The notes under the pieces: generated by a model | The model's input: only the letters and a program-made list of their open reading frames with translations | What the model was told of the DNA's origin: nothing | Database searches by the model: none | Source: Zygnema cylindricum | Taxonomy: Eukaryota; Streptophyta; Zygnematophyceae; Zygnematales; Zygnemataceae | Reading direction: 5' to 3' | Assembly: GCA_037447655.1 (NCBI GenBank) | Contig: JBBHKE010002574.1 | Span: 1-62,000, forward strand | Length of the DNA stretch: 62,000 nt | Position numbers and translations under genes: made by a program | Shown here: positions 54,326 through 62,000 of the stretch, piece after piece | Numbering within the stretch: position 1 is the first letter of the stretch | How the letters are laid out: each line of letters starts with the position of its first letter

Positions 54326-54684
54326 GAATTACCGGTCCACCTTCACCTTCTCCTCCACCTTCACCTCCTCCACCACCTTCACCTCCTCCTCCTCCACCTT
54401 CACCTCCTCCTCCACCTTCACCTCCTCCTCCACCACCTTCACCTCCTTCGCCACCTCCACCGTCACCATTTTGTACCTTGCAATATGGTTGGTGATAACT
54501 GGGAACGACATTATAGGTTATGCTGGAGTCAATACTTCATCTGCGGAAGCGTGTTGTGCTCTTTGTAACCAAGTATTGGCTTGTGGGGCTTTTACGTTTT
54601 TCTTGGGAACTAAAAAATGTTGGTTAAAGACTTCTGTGGGGACAAATGTCAGCCCTGGCGAAGCGACAACAGGCTTCGGTGGAG
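54326..54684 (+). CDS. Exon 5: Pro-rich linker and PAN/apple domain, copy 2 (frameshift)
   Basis: 359 bp. The linker differs in repeat number from exon 3. One G is missing at about 54,491 (GGTTGGTGATAAC against GGTTGGGTGATAAC in exon 3), so the frame runs into TGA at once. In the shifted frame the PAN domain is intact and keeps the Gly codon lost in copy 1 (ITGNDIIGYAGVNTSSAEAC, then CALCNQVLACGAFTFF). The donor GTATAC leaves phase 1. Confidence 0.78.
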
Positions 54685-57210
54685 GTATACACAAACTTAA
54701 CCACAATCGCCGAATATTATGTATTAATTCTGGTTGACATTTTACTTGTCGATTATTTTCAAGTTTAACTCATAAATTTCTCATCTTCTAAATTTTTTGA
54801 AAGTTTTCAAGTTTAACTCAGTGGCCAACTTAATTTTAAAAATTTTAAGAGTGGTACCCACAAAATCGGATATAACTCCCAATTATACTGCATTTAATCT
54901 CGACGACAACACAATGCTTCTATAAATAAAATTTATTCAGTCAAAAATTTCCAGAGACTTTTTAAAGAGTATTTGAATCACCGACGATATTCTTGTATAT
55001 CCAAAGTTTCTTAGGATCAAAATCCGCAATGGGTTATCAAGTTTTCTTGAGTTTTTAGTTTTACCCAATTTTTGTAGCCAACAAGATGTTTGCCGACTAA
55101 GGGAACATAAAATGATGAGAATTGTGTTCGTAAATTTGTAGATTCCTTGCAAAAGCATTGTTCTGCTTTCTTTGCCTTCTAGCGTTTTTTTGTTTCCACG
55201 TAGGTATTGGTAGGTTTTTTTTACGTGTTTGTCTGGATGTGATCACCAATCATATCTTGTAATAGTTGCGTGTAGAAATATCTTCTTTTTACGACCATTC
55301 AATTAAATTATCGGTTCTGTTCATTACTAGGGTAATTTACTTATGCTAGTCTGGCTTTACTGGCTAAGAACTTTATTGGTTGTATCATGATTGGAAGAAT
55401 CCTAATAACGACCATATTGTTGCACTTAAACTCTAAATAGCCTAATTGGCCGCCCCCTTTAGGATTTAGAATCAATATGTGAGCAAACACATTTCCGTTT
55501 TTCTGATGGATCCTCATCCAACTATACAGGAGAGCCTCATGGAAAATCTCTTCATATCAAACCTCTTTCCCAATATTTGTTGTCGCGTTTCTCTATCAGT
55601 ATGAATTCACTAAATCACAAACATTCAAGTGGATTGACCAAATCTATACATAAAAACATTTTTCCTTATGTGTCGTGTTTTCAATTTAATGTGAATTTCA
55701 TCACTCCGAGACGTCCACGCATCAGCATTGTACGGTCAAATTTGAAACTGTCTTGAAAGTATCCAGAGAGGATAGAGACCACATAATGTACGATCGCGAT
55801 TTTTCGGTTGTCTTCATCCCATTTGTCCTTCCCTGCTCATACTTTAAGCAATCAAAAATTATCTTTTGCAACATGCAGAGATTTCATCCTTTTTACCACT
55901 ATTTTCTGTCTAGACCTTAAGTTTTTTTCCATTCCAGTAACTTTATCCTAATTTCTTTCCGTATATAAAATTCAGTTCACAGTGATTTAAATTTTTTGAC
56001 TTGGTGCTTGGTCCTCCTTTTACCACTATTTTCTGTCTAGACCTTTTCCATTCCAGTAACTTTATCCTAATTTATTTTCGTATATAAAATTCAGTTCACA
56101 GTGATTTAAATTTTCTGTATTGGTTCTTGGTCATTGTGATTTTCTTGGTCGAAGGCCGCTCTAAGGCCGGTTGCAATTATCAAAATCCCGTTGAATTTAA
56201 GTGCGTCATTTTTCTGCACGAGTGAAACAAAAAAATTTGGTACAACGGTTGTTGACGGGCAGAAAGTCGTTTACTTCAAACCAGATCCCCAACCAAAGAC
56301 CCCGTTACAATTTCCCCGAAGTTTTATGACCAATCAGAATGCAAAGTTTGAAGAATCTCCAGCATGTTCACGTAAAAGATTATTCTAATCCTAACGATAA
56401 AGATTTCAAATCGTCGTCAGGCTTTTATGAAGATTGCCGTATGAACAGGTGGGAGCGACCTGTGTCCTAAGAAGTTGGTGGCGTGCCTTCGATTCATGTG
56501 TGAAGTCATAAAAACTGTTGGTGTAAAATAACTCATGTTCAACATTTTTACATTTTTTTGCCTTTTTAGCAAACGTCTGACGAGCCAAATTATGATTGAA
56601 ATCTGGCAAGTGCAACCGTCTTAAGTTACAGCGAAATTCTGGGATTTTGGAAAAGCTCCTCGGGAGAAAACATTTGCTGGAGGCACTACAGACATCTTCT
56701 ATCTAAGAAAACAATTGTCAGGGAAGGACCCTAAAATAATGATTCATGCGGACGACAGCTTTGTTCACCACCAGGTTCAATAGTAAAGATGTTATTTAAT
56801 TACAAAATATTTTGGTTTAATCCGCTGCTTACTACCAATGTTCGGCAAACCCACCTAGAAAAGTCTTAGTATAGAATTCTAGGCTAGCAGGTAAATATTA
56901 TCCAAATAGAGTGGTGGGCGGAGAGAAACCCTTGCATAGATGAATGTATGAGTTGCTCTGTCGTTCTCAATGCATTATGCTATTTTTTCATACAAAATCA
57001 AATGTATCAATGAATACGTTATAGAATATGCCGAACTATCTCTGATAAATCGTGTGAACTCCTTACGTAAAAAAACAGAAATTGTTACATTTAATAGACC
57101 ATCTGTAAAACATAACCTTAGAAAATAGAGTTTCCTAACTCATCGTGTTCATAGTTTTATTCAAAACCAAATAATTGTACCGATGTTTTTGACATGTTGT
57201 GTTCTTGCAG
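54685..57210 (+). other. Intron 5
   Basis: 2,526 bp, the duplicate of intron 3 with a local extra duplication at about 56,014-56,110 (a repeat of TTTTACCACTATTTTCTGTC and CAGTTCACAGTGATTTAAAT). Nothing coding. Confidence 0.7.
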
Positions 57211-57663
57211 AGAACTTAGCCTTCAAGAAACCCACTGAATTGAGTAGCACCTTTTGGGACTTAGACGGTCTGATGGACGAGAGTTATTATGGAAACGACG
57301 GCTCCAGTTGGGGGAGGTGGTTTTGTACTGAAGCTTATCCGGTTAATTGGTGGAAAGTGGATTTACTCGACACGTATATGGTTGGTAAAGTGGAACTATA
57401 CAACCGCATTTGCTGTTTGTTTGGTGTTCCGTGTAGCGTATGTTGGTGGCGTATGACAGGCGTCCAGGTGCATATCACCAACTCGAGCGTTTCCTACAAT
57501 ACGAATGGATCCGAGTGCAATCCGGAGGCATATTTTGACTATAACGGTGGTTCTTACGGATTTCCGTTTGTCAAAGAGTGTAATCGCGTTGGCAGATACG
57601 TGTGGGTGGTTCTGCTAACCGGCCAGTGGTTACATCTTAGTGAAGTACGAGTTCTTCGAAAAG
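57211..57663 (+). CDS. Exon 6: F-type lectin domain, copy 2
   Basis: 453 bp. The encoded domain differs from exon 4 at one residue only (NLAFKKPTEL against NLAFMKPTEL) over 150 residues. Phase 1 in and out, acceptor TTCTTGCAG. No lesion. Confidence 0.82.
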
Positions 57664-58369
57664 GTACGCGTTTTGCTTTTAACTATCATGTTTCGCTTTG
57701 TAATGACCTAGTTTTATGTAGATAATTTTTGAATAACAATGTGATATGGAGATATTCAGGAAAATTCTGAAAAATTAACTTGTGATAAAACAAATAGCTT
57801 TTCTTAGTTTTCTAATCCTTGGCTTGGCATTGTCAGTATTAAACTGTTTTCAGCATCTCGATGCTCCATAAAGAGAAAGAGACGGAAAGTCACAATAACG
57901 AGGTTTTAGAAAGTCATACCAGCATTCAATCCATGAAAACCACGTACTTCCTATTTGTTATCACTAGTTTGTTTTCACTTTATAAGCCCTTTGTAAAATT
58001 TATTCACCAAAACTGGCCACTCACATCTAATAACTCACGAATTTCTCTTAAATATCAGAATGATCCTTAAATCCCCATAATAGTTCCCGCACATTGGTGG
58101 AAGTATTAAAACTTATATTATCCTTATTAATGCTCTATACTGTTTTTATTTTGCTTTTACCACGTTTTAACTCATCTTGAATCCAATAATTAATGATTAT
58201 ATTTTAATGAACAACCTCAAAATCCTTCAAATGCCAAAATAAATCTAAAAGACCAGCCTGCGGATCATGATATCTTTTGCATCTTATGAAGGAAAGTATC
58301 TAACTAACTTGCGAATATAATGACTATTGTTTTTACCATTGACAATTGGTCCTCCACCACCGCGTAAAG

Positions 58370-59178
58370 CGATACCTCCTCCTCGTCCTCCGATCCCTCC
58401 TCCTCCTCGTCCTCTGATCCCTCCTCCTCCCCCAGTAATAACTAAGACTCCTGTCAACATCACCTACAAGTCGTTTGAGAAGTCGTCGCGAATGATTTTC
58501 TTAAATACTGCAAAAATTTGGGCTCCATGGGTTCGTCTCACTTCGCCGTTGCCCATGGAACATGGACAAGCATTGCATCGCTCTCCAATCAAAATTTTGC
58601 GTGTGAATACTGGAGGAACTTGTCAAGGAGCTTCTTTCACAACAACATTCAGTTTCAGGATTCGCAGTGACGGGACAACAAGAGGAGACGGACTCGCTTT
58701 CATTCTTCTTCAATCTAACGCTAATTTTTAAGCTTTTGGTATCGGAGCCTCAAAGACTCTCGGATATACTTATGATGAAATACCGAAAGTAGGGAGTTTC
58801 GCTATTGTGTTTGACACATTCTCGAATGTTGGGGAACCCCTTAAACCTAACATTGCCTTTCGTGAAGGATTTGTTTCAAATTCGATTTCTGCAAAAATGG
58901 TTCCAAATCTCAATAAAGTCAACAGAACAGTAAACGCATGGGTGGATTACGACGGCTTGTCGAACGTTTGGAAAGTCTATTTTACTGTTTCCAAGCGAAA
59001 GCCTATTAACCCATGGATTGAATACACACGTTCACTTTGCGACTTGTTACGACCATCCGAATGTGCTACTTGCGGTCAAGTGAGTTCGGCATATATTGGT
59101 TTTACAGCATCGACAAATACAAATAGAGACAATCACGAGGTCCGCCAGTGGAATTTTACAAGCTACTGGGATACTTGA
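58370..59178 (+). CDS. Exon 7: Pro-rich linker and legume-lectin domain (TAA)
   Basis: The likely acceptor is AAAG at 58366-58369, the only AG that keeps phase 1 after the upstream TGA at 58321-58323. A short Pro/Arg/Ile linker precedes a legume (L-type) lectin domain: TTTFSFRIRSDGTTRGDGLA, then VGSFAIVFDTFSN (metal-binding strand; the usual Glu before FDT is Val), AWVDYDGLSNVWKVYF, SSAYIGFTASTNTN, RQWNFTSYW, ending TGA. TAA at 58729-58731 interrupts it in frame just after AFILLQSNANF. L-type lectins bind sugars with bound calcium and manganese; loss of the Glu could weaken this. Confidence 0.75.
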
Positions 59179-60454
59179 ATGGTTACAAGTCAATGTTAAG
59201 TGGATTGATATCAGCTCTGTGTTTGGCTCCATTCATCACTAATGGAAACATCGTAGAGAATGGTGGAGTTTTTGTAATTTACGAATCTTCGTTTCTGGGA
59301 GACTTTCCGTATCGTCAATCTTATAAAGAGTTGGGATTCGATTATATTAATATTTTCGCTTGGTTCAGTTTTAATAGAACTCTGGGTTGCGTGGAAGTGT
59401 TCAATTTTTTTTGGGTTTTCTTTTATTTTTTAGATAATTTTGGACTTGCATTGGTCTTAACATGGTTTTGGGTTTCTCAATCATAAAAAGATATTTGGGT
59501 GCTTACTGCGTGCGTAAAGATGTTGAGACTCAATTGAACAAAATATTTTTTACTCCCTATATAATTTTATATAATCGTTGTAGTTATATAGAATCATGAC
59601 TCTTTTATATGCAATGCTATATTTGACTCGGTGTTGTTTTATGTATTCAATTTCAATGGCATGTGATCGTATTTGTTTTAATTTCAGCGATATTGTATCC
59701 TAAGTCTCCCATGGGTGTATTTCAGTCTGTTCATTTTCAACCGTGCATGCATGTGTGTGTCATTTCTATTTTAACTACAGATAATGTATGTGTCGTTCTC
59801 TAACAACATGTATTATGGATGTGTCATTTTTCAACAACAAAGATAATATATGTATCATTATCTACAGAGGTAATACACATATCATTTTCTAACACCATAG
59901 GTAATAGATGGGTTATAGCTTAACAACATCAAAAATTTACGTATTATTCTCTTAGATAGGTAAAGTTTGAGTCTTTCTTTTAGAACGTAGATACGTAAAC
60001 GTCATTCTTTAATAAAGCACATATTGCATGTTAGATGATTTTTTCTCATTATGTTGCGATAAATACAATATATATGCTATACTTTAACGATGTAAACCAT
60101 AATGTACGAAAAGAATACGATAATGTACAATAATGAACGATTTTTTGTTTCTATCATTCTTGAACAACAATGGGTCCCATCTTTCTTGTGTACTAAAAAC
60201 ATACATGACATTTCATTTATAATATAGTATTTATCTACGGCAGGATAAATTAAAAAGCACGATGGTAAACCATCTGGTTCGGGGGTACAATAGGGGTGGC
60301 CACGCCAAAACTGAAAAACTACAAGCAGGGCTATAAAAAACAAAAAAAACAACTTGAACACATAAAAATGGCAAGGAAAATTAAAGCACCCAAACCCAAA
60401 ATGAGAAGCATGGCAACAAACAAAACCAAAACTGCAAGCCCAACCCCAACTCAA
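59179..60454. other. Region downstream of the lectin gene
   Basis: Possible 3' untranslated sequence followed by AT-rich DNA. An open frame at 59148-59486 overlaps the lectin end in another frame and has no family motif. No kinase or membrane-anchor exon was found. Confidence 0.5.
59753..59935. repeat. Degenerate tandem repeat of about 30 bp
   Basis: Six imperfect units share the pattern TATGTGTCATTNTCTAACAAC followed by AGGTAAT or AGATAAT, with decreasing similarity to the right. Confidence 0.6.
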
Positions 60455-61480
60455 TTAAATATCAACTAAAAGCAACACCGTAAGTCCCCCCAGCCCGGGG
60501 AGCACATTGAGGGAGTTTCGGAACACGTCGACGATCCATAACCGCCATAGCCGATCAAAGGAGAATAAAAGAACTCGCTGTAAAGCCACAGATAAACGAT
60601 GACGATAAAAAAAAACAAGGACCGAAGGAGGAAGGCTCCCGGGTCCTCGTCGCTCGAAAGCACCTTGTCTCTCGAAAGCACGTCGAGCACAAGTACGGAG
60701 AAACTCGCCCACCGCAATACCCAAACAGCCAAAGATCTCGACCGCCATCAGAATAAAGTCATCTAGAGGGTCCTGTTGGGCATAATCACGCTCCTTCACC
60801 TTAGCAGCATCACGAGCTACCACCCGAACATGTCGAGCGGCCTGACCAACAACTGTAGCCGAAGTAGGGTTCGCCAAAACAATATCACCGAAGATGCGAC
60901 AAGTTCCATCGAGCAAAACAACATCGATCCGGCGCGAGGGAATAATATGAGAAACCTCCTGACGCACAGAAAAGCTCCCCTCCAAAGGGATAGTCGCAGC
61001 GGCGTCACGAATAGTGTCATGCGCCTGGATCAATTCTCCACCATGGGAGCAACGAAGCAAATGGACACCATCACGCCCGAAGACACGACCACAGGCATAA
61101 ACAAGGGGGCCAAGTGAAACAGGTTGGGGGAGGCCAAGGGGAACCGGAGGGCGGTAGTGAACTGAGCTGGTGAGAATCAGAGAGTGGACTAAATAGGTGT
61201 AGCGAATAGCCAAGACTTAGAACCACAGCCACCACAAGAGAGAAGACGGGCACGCGAATAATTAGAGGGAAGCGCCTCGAGAAGCTCCAATTTCATGGCG
61301 GCAACAACCCAATCATAAATCGATTCCTAGACACGCTCAACGGATTTCGTAACAAGGGTGGAAAAAATCAGCAAATCTACTAGGGCATGAGGAGGAAGAG
61401 AACTTGACGCGTCCCATAGAAACCGTTGGAAGGCGAACACATTGTCTAAAATAATATCACTAAATTCCATATGGCTTATG
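60455..61480 (-). pseudogene. C-terminal part of a LINE-like reverse-transcriptase protein
   Basis: Minus strand. Upstream frame (61,215-61,470): ALVDLLIFSTLVTKSVERV, then SRARLLSCGGCGSKSWLFAT and a stop. After a frame change, 60455-61213 reads LGLPQPVSLGPLVYACGRVF, GVHLLRCSHGGELIQAHDTI, RRIDVVLLDGTCRIFGDIVL and AVEIFGCLGIAVGEFLRTC. The ARLLS..G..S..WL..TP, Cys/His cluster and RRxDVV segments are the tail seen after RT in non-LTR elements of algae and plants; RRxDVV may be the core of a restriction-like nuclease. The RT catalytic part is absent. The downstream 60,077-60,454 would be its 3' untranslated region. Confidence 0.6.
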
Positions 61481-61517
61481 GGTGAGAAGGGATCGAAAAG
61501 AGGGGTTCCAAAACTAC

Positions 61518-62000
61518 TTAAGTCCTAAAAACCTACTCACAAACCCTATCTGTTGAGCTCTACACCAATCAGAAGACTGTATTGTACATGTTTGTACAAC
61601 ACGAAAGTACATTAGCTGCCTTAGGATTTTTATGATTTGTACGGCACTAGTAAAATCAATGTACCTTCAACATCCTACGCTATGGTTTCGTCTCCTCCTC
61701 CTTCCGTATCCACTGGGGTGTTGCCACGTGTGTATAAGTGGCTTTTTTGGCGTAAGCCACCAAAATAACCATTCTAGCTATCGGCGGTCACGCGGGCCGT
61801 CGATCAAAATATTCTTTAATTAGCGTCTGTTACAATATACGGCGCGCGGAATGTTGCGTGCGCCCATAACATTCCTCCTATCTATGTGCGACAGTTTGCT
61901 CCGTTTTGTTAAATGGTAATTTTGCACATGATCTGTTAATTGTTGTAGAACACTCCATGTGTGTATAGGCACCTTCAATACAAATGGCTAAGGGCTATGG
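61518..62000 (-). repeat. Partial LTR related to families A and C
   Basis: CTTAAGTCCTAAA and the following ACCAATCAGAAGACTGTA match the C3 LTR around 32,043-32,105. Four GTAC cores (61584, 61594, 61607, 61639) and a CCAAT (61564-61568) repeat the promoter block. The copy is cut at its 3' end by the LINE-like fragment and runs off the window. Confidence 0.6.

Larger units (their letters stand above)
49460..58315 (+). repeat. Tandem duplication, 2 units of about 4.4-4.5 kb
   Basis: Unit 1 runs from about 49,460 to 53,811 and unit 2 from about 53,812 to 58,315. Both start with TGCAACTCCCACATCAGTTT and end with CCTGCGGATCATG...AACTTGCGAATA. Each carries one PAN exon and one F-type lectin exon with their introns. 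Confidence 0.88.
45767..59178 (+). pseudogene. Modular LRR-EGF-PAN-lectin gene, 5' truncated
   Basis: Seven exons can be joined in phase: 45767-45838 (LRR), 47857-48140 (LRR end + EGF-like), 49988-50344 and 54326-54684 (Pro-rich + PAN), 52709-53161 and 57211-57663 (F-type lectin), 58370-59178 (Pro-rich + legume lectin). All interior borders are GT/AG. The product would be a secreted or surface protein with several glycan-binding modules on extensin-like linkers; a signal peptide, membrane segment or kinase is not visible, and the 5' part is lost at the transposon border. A TGA in exon 3, a 1-nt deletion in exon 5 and a TAA in exon 7 argue for a pseudogene, though assembly errors could mimic some of these. 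I know no gene symbol for this architecture. Confidence 0.75.

Noticed and set aside
58729-58731. Stop-codon readthrough or selenocysteine-type recoding in the legume lectin
   Set aside because: The codon is TAA with no visible stimulatory element, and two other lesions exist in the gene; decay is simpler.
59148-59486. Membrane anchor encoded after the lectin (FFWVFFYFLDNFGLALVLTW)
   Set aside because: The hydrophobic stretch lies in a different frame past the TGA with no clear splice site joining it; it may be chance in AT-rich DNA.

Overview
This is a eukaryotic nuclear window, most likely from the green lineage (a streptophyte alga or early-diverging plant; the exact taxon is my inference and is uncertain). 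Reasons: long AT-rich introns with GT/AG borders, plant-type leucine-rich repeats in a 72-bp exon, SPPPP (extensin-like) linkers, a legume-lectin domain, and retrotransposons whose primer site matches, from memory, the anticodon arm of plant initiator tRNA-Met. No rRNA, canonical tRNA gene or CRISPR array was seen.

About 2.1-45.5 kb is a graveyard of nested, mostly broken transposable elements. I separate four related Ty1/copia families: A and C (LTRs of about 1.05 and 1.0 kb, homologous to each other), B (LTRs of 0.83 kb) and D (gag only). In order: a Ty3/gypsy-like fragment (2.15-4.12 kb); a plus-strand copia with an A-type 5' LTR and a C-type 3' LTR (4.12-9.00 kb); a decayed hAT element (about 9.4-12.2 kb); an A LTR with a gag stub (12.34-13.25 kb); a near-complete minus-strand A element carrying a 1.28-kb insertion (13.25-20.98 kb); a C LTR with gag (20.98-22.81 kb); a minus-strand A interior (22.8-25.9 kb); a lone A LTR (25.95-26.99 kb); a GC-rich, organelle-like island (27.0-28.08 kb); a D fragment (28.1-29.7 kb); a minus-strand C fragment (29.7-32.8 kb); a second gypsy-like fragment with a retropepsin (32.8-34.8 kb); and a minus-strand B element (34.8-45.5 kb) split by a nearly intact plus-strand B element (35.9-41.8 kb).

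From 45.77 to 59.18 kb lies the most interesting host gene, on the plus strand. Seven exons are in phase across every junction and would encode LRR - EGF-like - [Pro-rich + PAN/apple - F-type lectin] x2 - Pro-rich + legume lectin. The PAN and F-type-lectin exons are symmetrical class 1-1 modules and lie in a tandem duplication of about 4.5 kb. The 5' end of the gene is missing at the transposon boundary, and three independent lesions (a TGA, a 1-nt deletion and a TAA) suggest it is now a pseudogene. A region of about 1.05 kb is almost identical between the duplicates although its flanks have diverged, which looks like gene conversion.

The last 2.5 kb holds the C-terminal part of a LINE-like reverse-transcriptase protein (minus strand) and a partial LTR of the A/C kind running off the end.

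At the system level, the copia families share an unusual leader. The gag start codon lies inside the LTR, and the 15-base primer site GGTTATGGGCCCACC, complementary to an internal (anticodon-arm) part of initiator tRNA, is itself translated as part of Gag. The A and C LTRs also share a five-GTAC plus CCAAT-box promoter block, a short leader hairpin, and an antisense tRNA-like structure with compensatory changes.
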